From assembly GCA_022592435.1 (NCBI GenBank), contig JABYQS010000056.1, forward strand, positions 124,001-188,000: DNA of 64,000 nt. The letters are read 5' to 3'. The notes under the pieces are model-generated. The model did no database searches. It saw only the letters and a list, made by a program, of their open reading frames with translations, and was not told the DNA's origin. This document shows, in pieces, positions 48,901 to 62,655 of the stretch. Position 1 is the stretch's first letter. Each line of letters begins with the position of its first letter. The stretch comes from Cerioporus squamosus. Taxonomy: Eukaryota; Basidiomycota; Agaricomycetes; Polyporales; Polyporaceae. The position numbers and the translations under genes are program-made.

Positions 48901-51123
48901 ACTTTCCCTCCATTACTCTCCCTACGCCTGGCCCTTCAGAGATCCTGAGCCCCATCCATCTCACCACCCCGACGCCCGGGAAGGGGGCACCATCAGCCAC
49001 CGGCGGCCCTTCGCCGCTGTTCCAATCTCATGTTCCCGGAGCCGACTCGCAGCCTCAGTCTGCGTCCGCGTCGACCTCATCCGCGGCGACCGCTTCGCCT
49101 CCACTACTTGCACCTACTCCCAAGTCAGCGACCGGCCCGAAGCCTGTACTCGAGATCCAGACGAATGGTTTCGCCTCCTCGCCGTCAAGCAAAGGCAAGG
49201 CAAAGGCGACCGAAGGCGACCTCGAGATGAAGTACAGGAGTTTCGTCTTCCGTACCTCCGCTGTGCAGGAATGCTGGAACACGTGGCGGACCAGGTTTGA
49301 GCACACGAAAGAGTGGCAAGGGGCCGTCAGTCGCAGCAAGCAGTACAAGGACCGGCTGCAGCGCTCGCGTCTCGGGGCCAGCGCGAGCGCGAGCGCGATG
49401 ACAGCCCAACTGGAGCACTCGGCGAAGAAGCGGAGGATATCTGTTCCGACGGACATGGCTACTGCCCAGGCTCGCAGGCTCAAGCGGCGCAAGTCCAACC
49501 AGTTCGCGCAGCCGTTGACGGATGAGGCGCTTGCTCAGCGTTTACAAGAGGTGTGTACGCTGTGTTTGTATTCCCTCCAGGACGCCGCTCATCACTGCGC
49601 CGACGTAGAACTACGAGGAGAACGAGCGACGATGGGCGCAAGGGTCCTTCCGTCAAACCGTCATCGACCGGGTGAGGAAGCAGCTGCAGCCCGGCACCGA
49701 GCTGCCAGAGTGGAGCATGTGGCTGTCGATGAACACCGAGAATGACAAGACCGCTATCTGGCTCGAGCACAAGTTCAGTGTGCCGTCGTCTGGCCGTTGG
49801 ATCTCCGAGACGGTGTTCTCCATACCTGCGTTCAAGAAACCCCAGGCGCAAGACTCACCGGGTCTTATCGTGTTCGAACGGACGCCTGTAGAAGGTGTTG
49901 ATGACGATATTGAGAAGTGCGTACTCGCTGTCATCGACCGCGGGGCTTCGTGGACTCATTGTGCCTCACAGGAAGTACCGCGTCCTGGATGATTGTGCGC
50001 GTCTTCGTGACATTATCAGTGCTCTGCCTCCAGCCGAGGAGAGGCGCTACGACCCTTGTCTCCTTGTCATCAACTGGTCTGAGGTAGAAGACAGTGAGAA
50101 GACCAGGGACCTTGTCGACATGGTGAGTACCGCGGGCGCGACAATGCTATGGCTCCGCTGACTGACTCGCTCTCGCTGCAGACCCACCAGCTCGTGCGCG
50201 ACGGTGTCATCAAGCACGTCTCGTACTTCAACGTGTCGGCCACGGCGAAAGAGCTGGACAAGAAGTTTGCGGACCTCCTCGATATCACGCCTCTGGACAC
50301 GGAAGACCAGCAGTCGATTGCTCTGACTTGGAAGGGTACGTCATCCTGGATTCTGAAGCAGCGGCCGTTCTGACGTACAGCACAGACGTCAGGAGGCAGT
50401 TCGTTGCTCCCGTCGAGTCTGCCGTATCGGATCTCTTGGACACCTGCTGGCCCGACGATGAGTGTACGTTTCATAGCCCCTGTCAGAGACAGAGCATCGA
50501 CTGATCCCTTGTGTGCAGTCGATTGGGTGCGGTACGACCGGGTGCTGTCTGCTATCGGAGAGATACTTAACGTGGCGCTCCGTGCCATCCTTGGGCTTTT
50601 TCACGACACTCCCTCTCACGTCTCCGTCGAGATCCCTGAGGATATCCAGCAACCGGGCATCACGGGGCGGGGTTATGCGACTGGCCAGTTTGCAGAGGCA
50701 CTGGCCAACCTGCTGCTGTCTTCCGCGCAAGAGCTGGTAGGCTCCCGGTTCGCCTCCCCGGTGGTCTTCCCCGTCGACGACGTCAATGCTGCCGTGCAGA
50801 AAGTTGAGACGGCGATCAGCACGCAGACGGACAGGCTTCGGCAGCTCGCCGCCGACGCTGCGTTCCGGTCTTCCATGGGCCCCTCGCCGAAACGCCACGC
50901 TTCCCAGGAGGACCTTCGTTTCGGCAGCTCCGCGTCATCGAAACGCCTGCGCCCTTCGCCGTCTGAGAACGGCGTTGGCGACACGGACGTAGAGGGGAAC
51001 GGGTTCTCGGCTTCCCCGCCACCTAGTACGTCGGGCGCGACGGATACCAGCGAGAAGCCTATCGTGACTGTCGCGATGCTCCGGGCGTTGACACGGGAGA
51101 TGCTCAAGACGTACGGCAAGTGA
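45977..51123 (+). CDS. SAC3: mRNA export factor Sac3 (TREX-2 scaffold)
   Basis: Ten exons (45977-46306, 46362-46541, 46832-46939, 46993-47230, 47278-49550, 49609-49916, 49972-50122, 50182-50335, 50386-50463, 50519-51123) give 1474 aa. The SAC3/GANP domain begins with the signature GTCMDMCPRFERYRRERENN, then IPGTKRVDHKRAVKIYERAA and LDYLFHELLVKEGFSQTYSF. FIRDRSRAVRNDFT and a PCI-like helical region follow. The next 450 residues are Pro/Ser/Phe-rich with scattered GF, FG and SAFG motifs suited to nucleoporin contact. A later helical block (VFRTSAVQECWNTW..RLQRSRLG) fits the Cdc31/Sus1-binding region (inference). Sac3 organises TREX-2 at the nuclear pore. The third intron-exon step includes a 290-nt intron, long for this locus. 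Confidence 0.93.
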
Positions 51124-51685
51124 GCCTGAGTTTGGGGTTCACCTGCAGTCTGGATCCGCATGGACGAGGATCGATTAACTGTTCGCTCGATACACTCATG
51201 TTTTCGTAGCTACATATCTATCGTGCTATCTCGGCTTTGTTTCATTGCTTAATCAGTATATCGGTGCCATAACTCGTCGGATGCTACGTTCACTGCCGTA
51301 GAAGTCATCATCCGAGTCTTATTGAGGATCGTCGCCTCGCGCCAGTGCCTCTAGAGGTGTCCTCATGAGTAACGATTTTACTGAGTGTCGAGTTTGTCCT
51401 GAGCGGTTTACGGTGTAGTGATACTCAGGCTCACGACTCTCCGGCGCCGTCATCCTGGGTGGTCTGTTCGACCGGACGCCGTCGACGCGTTATGTCACGC
51501 GTCAGTCACGCGTTCTCGACCGCGGCGGCCCTCTGACGTCCCTCCTGACTCCTGAGTTGCGCGATCCACATCAGGCTCCTCAGCACCGAACTGAGCCACG
51601 CACTACATAACCTCAGGAAGCTCATCACACTCCCATCCTCGACTAGTACTGTTACACAGCAGCCCGCCATCTCGTCTTCCGTACA
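51124..51685. other. Intergenic, nothing recognised
   Basis: The 3' UTR side of SAC3 and the promoter of the next gene. No conserved element was seen. Confidence 0.35.
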
Positions 51686-52366
51686 ATGTCTACCGTGGTG
51701 TCTTCAGAGGACAAGGTGTCTTCAGAGAACAAGGACCCTTCCCACCCCAGCGAATGTTCCCCGTCGAGCGACGGAGCCTCATCCAGCAAGAGCAAGCGCG
51801 TAGTCAGGACCCAGAAGATCCCGTACACTGCGTTTGAGATCGGGGTGCGACATCTATGAATGCCTCCCCGCTCTACGGCACTGATGTGTGCGGTATAGGG
51901 ACATACGGTCCGCAACATGCTCCCCACCCTCATCCTTCCACGCTGTCTTAACCCGAACTGGGTCGACTGCGACGAGGACGACCTGCCTCTTGTCTGGTTC
52001 GGTGCGCCGTACGACGAGAAGAAGGTCATCGGGTTCGCGATAGCCAACGGCTTCGGCGACAAGCGCGACCCCGAGGACGAAATCTACGACGCGAGGTGGA
52101 CTTGGCTGAACCTCGTCGACCAGTACTACAACAAGTACGGCATATACCTGTCCATGCAGGAGGTCTGGGGCTACAACCTCCTCATACTGGCCTTCCACAC
52201 AAACCGCGACATGCGACTCATCACCAAGGCTCAACGCCGGCGGATCATTGCCACGTATAGGGCGATGGGGTACAAGGACGAAGATATGCAGTGGTATCTT
52301 GATATCGAGGAGGAGGTGCGTTCCATGTTCGCCTCCCACATCTCGACTGTGCTCATGGTTGGTTAG
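51686..52366 (+). CDS. Conserved-looking protein of unknown function
   Basis: Two exons (51686-51844, 51899-52366) give 208 aa. The first exon is a Ser/Lys-rich, probably disordered N-terminus (KDPSHPSECSPSSDGASSSK). The second is a compact globular part (NMLPTLILPRCLNPNWVDCD, LPLVWFGAPYDEKKVIGFAI, WTWLNLVDQYYNKYGIYLSM, LILAFHTNRDMRLITKAQRR) ending in acidic helices. There is no signal peptide or membrane segment. The even mix of aromatic and charged residues and the clean intron support a real gene. I do not recognise the family. Confidence 0.65.
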
Positions 52367-53091
52367 GTATGAAGGAAGATACCAGCGGCGCTTTCTTACT
52401 GCTTTGTTCGCTCTCATATGGAGTTTTGTATTTGTATCTCAGGCCATTGATCACGCTTTCGTTGCATCGTCTTTATCCATGTTACGTGAGTCCAAGAACG
52501 ACGACTCGTCCGACGAACTCCGCGCGGTGAACACTTTTCGCCCGCGTAAGCGTACGAGCGCATCGCGTTGTCCTTGTCGTCTCGGAACAACACCAATGCG
52601 ACTGACCGCTGCGTGCGACTTTGACCGGTTGCGATATGACATTGGAGCATCTGCTTGTGCTCTGCCACTGGTACCCAGCTCCAGGACGAGTACGGCTTCA
52701 CTACCCCGCGACGCGACTCGGATTGACATACTATGCATACGTACCAGTTCGTTAGCCTGTGAAGTGATAGTAATGCGAGACGCATTCTGGATGGCAGACA
52801 TCGTCGCATAACCCAAGCTACTGATGGTATCGAGTAAGTACTAGTAGTTCATGAGTCCCCAGTCCTGAGCAACAAACTCGAACAAATTTCCTGGCATATA
52901 TCGGGATGAATCCGAAAGTTGTGTGTGTGAGTAGACGGGGCAAGGCGGCAATTAGATGTTCGAAAAGAACGTGACAGTTGGATGCAAGGAAAGGAATGAA
53001 GCAAGTAGTCCGACAAGACATATAACATACCAAGCAACATTATCCCAGAACGATAAGCCAAGGCGAACTCGGTGCAGACTACTCACTCTCA
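52367..53091. other. Intergenic between convergent genes
   Basis: No gene recognised. The 3' ends of the unknown gene and of the glyoxal oxidase face each other here. Confidence 0.35.
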
Positions 53092-56000
53092 CTACACGGG
53101 GCCCAACCCCGGGAGAGTGAAGTCAGGGAAGTCCGGCCAGTTCCCGAGCTGCCCGGGATCGCCACCGATGCGCACCCAGTTCGAGTGCGACGGGGTAGGG
53201 CCGTCGAGGACGAACATCTGCCACCAGCCCGGCGGGCTGACGAACGCGTTCGGCGGCGCGACGACCGTGCAGGTGGTGCCGCTGCAGCTGAACTCGGGGA
53301 AGAGCGTGCGCATGCCCATCGAGTTGCCTGGAATGCCTCCGCATCAACATCTGAACTGAGAGCGAGACGCAGAAGAAGAAGGAACGTACCGTGCTGGAGA
53401 GGAATGACGTGAGAACGCTCGCAGTCAGTACATGTAACTCACGCTGAGAAGGTTAGGAACGAACCGTGCTCGAAGTCGCTGCAGAAATAGGGGGGTTCAG
53501 TACGAAGAAGGCTGTGTCGGGAATTTCACGCAACGCACCTGCAATCAGGGAGACCCTCATGTTGGCAGTCGTGCCCTGGTGGAGAGTGACATGGAAAGTG
53601 TAGCGGCCGCCGTATGCCCAGTCCTTCTGGTCGACGGTGAAGCTGGGCTGGGTGAAGCCCTGGTTCAGGTAGGGCGGGATGTAGACCTCCACGCGCATCT
53701 CCTCGGGGAACTGCGGGCTCTGCGGGTCGCTGCCAGAAACGAGGACACGTCCGTCGGGAAGGAGCTGTCACATGCTAGAGTCAGACAGACAGCCCTCGCA
53801 TCTCAATCATGCAACCTACCGTGGCTTCAGAATGGTACAGACGCGGGACTATGGTAGTGTTTAGGATGGAGATGCGGGAGCCGACGGGCTGGGACGGGTC
53901 GTAAAGCAGAGCCTGCAGGTTGGGATCGGTCGCTAGGCCGAACCCGGCGACACCCTGATGAGCACCGTTGACGATGAGGAAGGTACCGTCCGGAAGTGCT
54001 GAAGGACCGTCAGTCTCGTCGAAACAAACCGGGAACCAGGAAGGACGTACCGGACTAGCCAAGTCGAGACGAGTCTTTGTTAGAGACACGGATATATCAC
54101 GCTGGTCGATCACTCACCATGCACGGCATGACACGTTGAGAGGGCTGGAGAGCAGCAAAGTCAGCGTGTAGGTCTCATTGATTGAGCAACGCACATACCA
54201 TACGCTCAAGCACCCATTGAGGGTTCGCCACCTCGGGCTGAATATTGACGCAATTGTCGACGGCTATGCCAAAGTTAGACCCTCCGCAGATCAAGACAGT
54301 GAGCGGATCGGTGTAAGGAGCGTGTTGCGGGAACAGAACCGCGGTGCCTTCGAGAGGGTAGGTGCGACCGGCGAGGGGGCTCACGACGGAGCCGGGCATG
54401 TTCGGGAGCGTCTTGATGGTATCGAATGTTACCGGGTTGAGGATGCGGGCCTCGTTGTAGTAGCCTATACCAATACATGGTCAGCCGAATTCCATGGCCG
54501 GGTGGCATTACGTACCTGCGAAGATGTTGCCGCTTGGAAGCATGTGGAGGAAGGGGTATAGGTTGTTCGGGTCCGTACGGTTGAGCCAGTCCATGAACAG
54601 ATACGTCGGGCCTCCCGCTGGCTTGGGGAGGACCTCCAGGGTCGGTTCGGCAATATCGTTGCTGCCTCGTTCACCACCGACGACGAGAACGCTTCCGTTC
54701 GACATCACGAGGGCGGATGGGTACCAGCGTCCCCTCTGCCACGAGGTCAGTCGAAGACCAAATTGTGCCATGTCATTGAGTCTTACCTGCAGCTTCAGCT
54801 CCTGGAAGTTCTCCTGCCAGTCGTTCGTGCCATTGACACCGGGGCTGCCATCGGGAGCGTACAGGCGCACACCGAATGTACTGTCGAGCGACCATCCACC
54901 GACAACCAGCTGCCTCGCGGACCTGTCTGGGAGAACCACCGCGCCGGCGCAGAACACGTCGGACTTAACGTGCATCTCGCGCCACGTCTTCGAGAAGTCG
55001 TTCACCAGGCTGAGATCGAGTTCGTATGCACCGGTAGAGTTGGGGAACTCGCTCGTGCCGAACTTCTCGACGAACGCGACCTTGTTGTTGATGCCGAGCG
55101 TGACCAGGAGCGGAACGACGACGCCGGGGACGAAGAACTCATAGCGACCGATGTTCGCTGGGGTCTTCCAGTCGTTCAATGTGCCGTTCCACGTGTAGTA
55201 CTGGAGAGCCGTCAGCGCGATGCAGAAAGAAGATGATGATGATATGAGACTGACCTGAAGCCGGTTCCCACCACCACAGAGATGGATAGGATCACCCGTG
55301 CACGCGATGTTGCAGTCGCTCTCAGGTGTAAGAGTGGCACCATGGTTCGTCACATCTGCGAGGTCACCGCAGTCTGGAGAAAAGATCAGTATCGGATTAC
55401 ATTGACAGGAGGAGAGATGGCACTCACAGCACTCTTGACCGAACTCGACACCTGCGGCCCCATATCCGAAGGCGGAGCACTGGCTCAGACAGCCTTGAAT
55501 TGTCGTGTTGGTTTGGTTGACGATCTGATACAACGGGAAGGTACGACCCCCGGCGGCATTATCGCTAAAGGCGCCGTGTCAGATTCCGAGGAACGAGGAA
55601 TCACTTGGGCGACGTACGTCAAGCAGCCCTGATAGGACCATTTACCTGAGAAAGCGGAGTGTAAGTCCCGGTGGTCCGAGACGGGCATAGACACGCACCT
55701 GGGAGACCGGTTTTGAGCGGGGACGGAACAGGGAGAGCCGTGACGTTCCCGGTCGAAGTGTAGACCTAGATCACAGAAGGGTGCCTGAGTAAGGGGCGGC
55801 ACGGATATACAGTCGGAAACTCCGTACAGAGAGTCTGCTAGGGCCGCCGCATGCCTCCCTACATGGTCATTAGTTCACGCTCCCAGGAAAGATGTGAGAC
55901 CACTCACGTAGAGTTTCCTCCACACCCCATGTTGCAGGTACTGTTGCTTGCCGCGACAGCACCCTGGATGAGTTCATTGCCGCAAACTGTCATGATGGTC

Positions 56001-57494
56001 AGCAACACGTCAATGAAGTGTCACCGGGAGATGCTCACAGCACTGAACGCCGAATTCCATGCCAGCCAGGGTGTTCCCGCGAGCATTGCAAGAAGAGACG
56101 CAAGACTCGACTGTCAGAGCCTGATTGTCAGGAAGCTGGTTGGTCATAATGCGGCCAAACGCGTTATCCCTGCAAAAATCATCTGAGTCGCTGGTCCGAT
56201 CAGGACGACGGTTGCACACGTACACGTAGCATGCGGCATACTTCCAAGGGCGGGGGAGACCGGCAGTGACAGGAGCAACTAGGACGGGGTCGCCCGGATT
56301 CCCGTTCCCGCCTCCTGGTGGCGTAGGAGTTCCCGTCAACGTGCCCGTAAAGTTATACACCTGTGTCACGAGATGGTCAAAATCACCGCGCAGCAGACCG
56401 AGCATGCGGTTCCACCCACGTTGAGTCGGTCAGGACCCCCGCAGAACTCTGAGCTATTTCCACTGCATGCCATGTTACAGTCGCCGAGAGGGGTCGGTGC
56501 TCCGCCGTTCTGTATCTGGGTATCACAGACTGGGATAGAAGTTGAGAAGCCTGACATCCGCGGGAGCGCATGATGAAACGTACAGCACTGTGCCCCGAAC
56601 TCGACGCCGGCAATGGGGAAGTTGTTACTGAAGCATGCTTCTGTGCATCCTTCGACGGAGAAGTTGCCCGGCACGTTGGCGCCGACGGAGAGAGCGCGCG
56701 CATTCACCGAGTCGCTGTGGATCGTTGTGCATGAGTCGTCTCCTGCATGGAACATTCCCAGAGGGACTCACTTGTAGCAACCCAATGACACCCATTCACC
56801 AACCGAGGGAACAGTGATGGGACCCGGTGGCGGCGCGACGCCGTTCCAGTAAACGCTAAGACGGTCTGCAAGAGCGAGACAAGGTCAGGACATCGATGTC
56901 CGAGAATAGGATATCGTCATGCGGACTGACTCCCGGCGCCGCAGAGCTCGGCAGAATCTCCAGAACAGGCGAAGCTGCAGTCGGTCTCCGTAACGTTCGT
57001 CGCGCCGTTTGCGATGGAGTTGCCACACCCTGTATAAATAGCACATGAGCGCGATTCATGCAACGCGATGACATTGCGGCGTGCGGCGATGAGGTGGCTT
57101 TACTTACAGCATTCCTGACCGAACTCGAGCCCGGCAAAGTTAAGGTCTTTTGACGAGCAGAAACCGACGCAAGACTCTACGGTCATGCCCGTGGTGTTCA
57201 CGAAGGTGGCATTACCGAGGGTCCGTGCGCCTTGGTCGCTGTTTGCGCTGTGAGTGGATGGTCTGCTGCGGAGGAGGGCGAGACTGACGTGAAGCATCCA
57301 AGGAACTCATACTTCGTCCCCGGAATATCGGGCGTGGCGGGAGCCTGACGCACTCGACGCAAAGACGCATGGGAGGCCTGATACCAGGATGGGGTTTGTG
57401 AGCGCTGCGCACGACGAAGTAGGGAAGAGGAAGCTTGGCATACATGAGGCAGGGACAGTGCGAGCACCGCGAGAGACGCAGCGAGGACCGCCAT
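53092..57494 (-). CDS. WSC-domain glyoxal oxidase (copper radical oxidase, AA5_1)
   Basis: It starts at the ATG at 57494 with a signal peptide ([18 protein letters not shown]). Four WSC carbohydrate-binding domains follow, each with CxxxC, GVEFGxxCC and CxMxCxG blocks: [51 protein letters not shown], and [16 protein letters not shown]. The galactose-oxidase-like propeller follows. Radical-copper residues are visible: Cys in [10 protein letters not shown], Tyr in [10 protein letters not shown], Tyr-His in PRLYHSEAT, and His in STHGNSMGMR. The protein ends [12 protein letters not shown]. Such enzymes oxidise aldehydes to acids outside the cell and make H2O2 for peroxidases; the WSC repeats probably hold it on wall or plant polymer (inference). 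The His codon lies in a 4-nt exon at 53390-53393. Introns are numerous. Confidence 0.92.
53390..53393 (-). other. 4-nt microexon CACG carrying the active-site His codon
   Basis: Intron 53464-53394 ends CCTCTCCAG, then CACG, then intron 53389-53328 starts GTACGT. The frame reads AGC ACG | CAC G | GC AAC, giving STHGN. Skipping it would both shift the frame and remove the copper-binding His. Confidence 0.75.
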
Positions 57495-60400
57495 GCTTAG
57501 CACGCCCTATATTCGTCTGGGAGGGGATATGGGTGCTATGGAGGGCGATGCGTTGACCCATGAGGTTGGACGCTTAAGTAGTTAGCATGAGCCGCTCAAC
57601 CAACCTTGAGGGCGGGGACATCCGTCGCGATGATTATGTCACGCGATGGGACCACAGAAGGGAGAAGGGGAGGTATACATGTCTGATGCGACCATCCTGG
57701 CGGCAATGTGCTCGCGTTTCGTCCGAAACGGAGTGCGTCCCTTGCAACTGCATAGAGAAAATTTGCACGAGGCCGGCGCGTTCGAGAACCGAGACGCGGG
57801 CTAATGCCTTCTTCGGTCCCTATGTCCACGGTCATCTGCATGGCTGGCGGCCAGACTTGCACTAGTAGTGCATCAGGGACGCCCACGAGCGGTGAATTGA
57901 CAACTCACGGATGCGACCTGCCTTCGTACGGCGTCAAACGAACTGGATGTATCACGACGCCGTCTCAGGGCTGTACTGAGTGAGTGACTGTTATGCCATT
58001 CACGTCTGTTGACACCTTGCATCTTATTGTTCGAGGTTGGCAACCCGTAGAAACCGGACCATCGATCGAGCTGCTCCGAGATTCCAGGGTAGCGCCGCTT
58101 GACCGCGGAGCTTTGTAGGACGAGGTAATTGAGTGTTCAAGCTACGCTGTCCCAGGTTGCCGACGCCGGCTAGAATAAGCTGAACAGAAGGAGACCCCAC
58201 CGGGTCAGGAACGCCTCTGCACTCCAGATCTATACTAGATTCCCCACAAACCGAGGAACCGACAGGGTGCAGTTGCCCTGCAACAGGTCTTGACAGCTCG
58301 AGCCCGACGTAGACCTGATACAGGACCGCCATAGCCATGATCAGATTCCGGTTTGGCTGAAGAAGCAGCACAACGCACTCGGAACTGCTCACCGCACGTT
58401 GATTCACGCCCTGCCAGGAATACCGGAGGGTTGCTGCTTGACAGTTTACTCGACTATGCCGTGTAACGGATCATACTCGGCACCATTACTGCTGCCAATT
58501 GTGGACGCGGCGATGGTGTTCGCGGCGGGATCGTTCCAAGTGTGTATGAAGAAGGAAGGCATGGTCGTCCCGAACGTCCAGGTGCCTCGAAATGGTAGTC
58601 GATGTCGAGGAAGCGGGTTCAGAGTGGCAGGGAAGAGAAGCGGCGCCTCAACGGCATGCTCGCGTCACACTACGCGACGCCGTCGTGGTACATATCCCGA
58701 CAAGTGGTCGGATGTTCTTGGCTGCTACAGTGGCGGCGGGGTTAGAAGGGATCAGAGGGCGCCCGGACATGGCGAGTTCCTGCCGGGCTGGACAAGCATG
58801 GCACATGAGCCTCCAGTGTACTGGAGGCATTCGGAATTCGTACGACGTGTTCTCGGTACTGCGGCCTCCAGCGCCAAATTCGTCCGGCATCCCCTGATCG
58901 AAGAGGTGGCCGCCCGCAAGATACTGGTATTCATAGAGCACAAATGAGATGTCGCTGTGTTCCCTGTTGGCTGCCCACAGGTACAACGTCAGGGCCGTAG
59001 ACGTGCACTTGCACCAAGGCCTAACCGGAATGGGAAGCGCATCGACACAACCTGGGAATTCGTCGCATCCAGGCGTTCGCTTTCCATACATTACAGACCT
59101 GCGGGGAAAGATGCGTGGACACTCAGCCGCCGCGGCCCCGGACGTGCGAGCTGTGGAGAACGAGCATTAGTCTGGGTATAGGGACATCATCCGATGCAGG
59201 TGGGATTTAGACGGACTTATCGCGGGATCGTTAACTTGTTTCGGCGACAATCATACCCATCCCTCGGCATGGGTACCAATGATGGGTTCTACTGCAACCG
59301 TCCTGCGATCTCGGAACTGTACAGCGCGAAAGACCAGCGACGTTGTGCGGCAGGCCGGCCTTACTGCACTTCGAGGTATGCGGAGAGACATCGCCGTAAA
59401 TGGAGAAGAGAGCGCTCAGTCAGCATGTTCACAACAACTGCCACTCGTTGAACCCCCGAAGGCACGGCGTATCATATGAGTCCCTGGCGAAGTCCTGTCA
59501 CCCATCCGGAACTCGCGTTCGGACCTGTTCGGACTGCAATGCTCCCCTGAAGTGCGATCACTCGGACGAGCGGTAGGGACAAACACCGCCGAGGTACAGT
59601 GTTCTTCGTCATGGGTCACACAGGGCAAGTTGAGTCGGCATCGCGAGCAGTGTGAATCGACGGACGGCAAGAGATGTCCGACGGGATCTGCACTAAAGCG
59701 CGCCCTTCGGTCGGCCCCCGGGATAGAGCCATATAGTGCTTCACTAAATGGTGGGCTAGGATGGACGACTCCAGCCAGCTCCAGCCAACCACCCTCACAC
59801 AACTTCTGCATGCGAGTGGGCGAGGTACTCAGCCACAACAGAGGCCTCAGGTACTCGCTTCTATCTGATTCTGCTGCGATGTGATACCGACCTTAAGAAC
59901 GGCGCCCGCCAGAGTACGCACGGATCGAGAAACCAGATCGAGACTGTGCACATATGGTTCAACGAGTTCGGACGCACCACTAAGATGGCCGAAAAACGCC
60001 AGCCCTTGATCCGTGGCAGGACACCAGAGGATGTGTGACGCTGACTCTCGCGAGCGCATCATGTAGTACGTATACATCCGCGCCTCATGGCCCTGGCGGA
60101 CGTATGGCGATTCTGCGGAGCAGGATGGGGATCGTGATTGAGCAGATTGGAGCAATACACTCACCGTTTCAACAGAGCGAGCCTCCACAGAGCTTTCATG
60201 TGGTGCTTGCATGCGATCGGAGTCGAGGCTTGATATGTCCATATGTCCGCGTCGTGCCAGCTCATCGACTGATCTCAGGCGCAGACTGGATCAATGCAAT
60301 GAACGGCCCGGTACCAGAAGGACTGTGAGATCCTGCCTAGTGCTGCGTTATTAACTTCGATGCGGACATAGGACCACCATACATCCCGAAGCCTTGGCGC

Positions 60401-62655
60401 CACTGGGACGGCAATGCTCGCAGCTGAGGCATTGCGACCGCGCACTGTGGTCTTAGATCAGGACTGCACCCTTTGTCGTCGTGGCGCGTTCAGTGCACCC
60501 AAACTTGCGGTTGGAACTATTCATACTACTGAAACTCAATCATAGAGATTACAGCGACTGGTAGAGGAGAAACCCCCCGCACCCCCCGGCCGAGCGCCAC
60601 CGAGGAGGAGGAGGAAGAGCAGCCTGAGGAAGTCAGCTTACGGTGCATAGGGTCGCATCCCGCTGCTCGGCTTTCGCATGGAGACGCCCAGTACCATCTT
60701 CGCGATCGCCTCCGATCGCGAGTCCCGACGAGCTCCTCCGAGTCCCAATTGATCGAGGTACCGTGAGGACCGTGACGAACTTCAAGTTCGATGAACCAAC
60801 GGAGCTGGTATCAAGCTTATTTTGGTGCGGTGGAAAATCCTTCTATATACGAATTGCTACTGATAATGACCATATTGACACGACTCCATGGTGACTAGTT
60901 GGCCTACAACCCGGGAGTGGCAGAGTCTGCACGACCTGGCATGGCCCGCGATGGTCCGACAGCCTTTGGAATGACGACTGATATGTAATACTGCAGGAAA
61001 AAATGCTGCACTGGCTCTCTGCGGTCTTGTGGGATTTAACGACTCAAGATCAGTATCCTGTCCATTTAACCTCGGCCCTGCACGGGGCCTATCGGGTCAA
61101 TTGAAGGTGAGTATCACACAATGTAATGAGTTGGTCGCGGCCACGCTCCGGGATGCGGACTGTACCTTTGAGACTACGATATGTCAGCCAGGGTTAACCA
61201 CCTCCAAGAGTGCTTTTGTCTTATCGTAACGGCACGCTCAACGCGACGTCGCAAGAGGAAAATTGAACCGCGGCTGATACCCGATCGATTCGGACCTCAA
61301 CTTGTCATCGCTCAGTTCATACAGATACGGCTCAGCCTGACTTCGCTTCCAAACACGGTGGTATACATATGGGAGCCAAAGGTTCGCGCCACAACCAAGG
61401 ACTCAATGGACTGCCTCGTCGGCCGTGTCCACTAAAAGGACGACATGGAGCACCTGGAACTGGAGGACATGCCGTCTCGGACCACACGGAAGGGCATCGC
61501 CAGCCTGCCGAGGGACTCTATAGACACGGGGTGGATCCTCTGCTTCTCCGAACAATGACGGACGAAACCTCCTCCCAAACCCCACCTAATGACGCTGCCA
61601 GTTCACTGGCTATCATCGCTTCAGTATCGACCGCATGAAGGAAGCTGGGCAACCCCCTTACGATGGGAAGAGGTGAACCATATTCTCCGAGTCATATAGA
61701 CTCTCTCGCGGATTTGAGTTGAAAAAACATTTTCAGTGATTTGTCATCCTATGCGAAACGCGCCAAAGGCTACCGTCCGCGGTGCTGGTTGGACATGGTA
61801 CGTACCCGCGTCCCACTTCGTGTCAATAATTTGCAGTCTTGCTGACGCTGCGAGGGCGTATAGAAAGCCTCCTCCACGATAGCAACGGAAATAGCACATG
61901 GAAAGGCTTGAGAACCGTTGCAGCATGTGTTCCCTGGACACCTTCTGGCCGACAGCACGGAAGGTTACGACGATCCACCCTGCGTGGCGGAGAACCACCC
62001 CGCTTCCCGCGCCTCCGACCCCGCAAGAAGTACGCTCAGGTCAACGGACCAGGAGGAACCACTGAAGCGTCTCGCCCAGGAAAGAGGCAATGCCGCCGCA
62101 CGCGGGAACGGCTGCATTCTAGGCCCGCCACAAGTCCACCTCGCAGTCACCCATGATCAGATACAGTGCAACCATCGGTACCCATGACATTCGGGCGTTC
62201 TGTCGTCGACACTGTCTTCTGATCTCTCCCGGACGTGTGTGCCACTCATGAGTCTTCTGCCCGCCCCTCTTCGACACGTTCTGTTGTCTGTCTGCTTCCA
62301 AGCCCGGTAGGACGGTGAAGCTCCGAACCTGTCATGATTGAACTCAGTGGGCAGTGCGGCGCTCACACACCTGTCCTAGAGACTTGCGCCGGTTTGATGT
62401 CACTCTACCTTAGTTGACAAACGTGCGTCTGTGCAAGAACGGTATAATGGCTGGTGCCTGTCTGCTGGAGAATCACAGTACTGTAGCCACAGGACAGATG
62501 GTGTACAGGTATGCAAAGCACAGTGCAGCGCTCAAAGAAAGTGATGGTGATATGAATGGGGGAATAAATATGACCTAGGCTTGCTAGGCCTCCGCGAGAT
62601 CTCAGCGCAAGGCAGCTCGGATGATGTATGCCTTCTCCCACGGACGTAATGACGG
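57495..62655. other. Gene-poor stretch of 5.2 kb
   Basis: Many short open frames are present, none matching a family that I know. A minus-strand frame at 58648-59091 and another at 58024-58407 have protein-like composition but no landmark. The C-rich run near 60570-60600 is low complexity. Decayed genes or old repeats are possible. Confidence 0.4.

Noticed and set aside
61403..61585. MGFGRRFRPS on the minus strand as a second P450 heme loop
   Set aside because: The Cys is missing, the surrounding residues do not fit, and no I-helix or ExxR block lies upstream.
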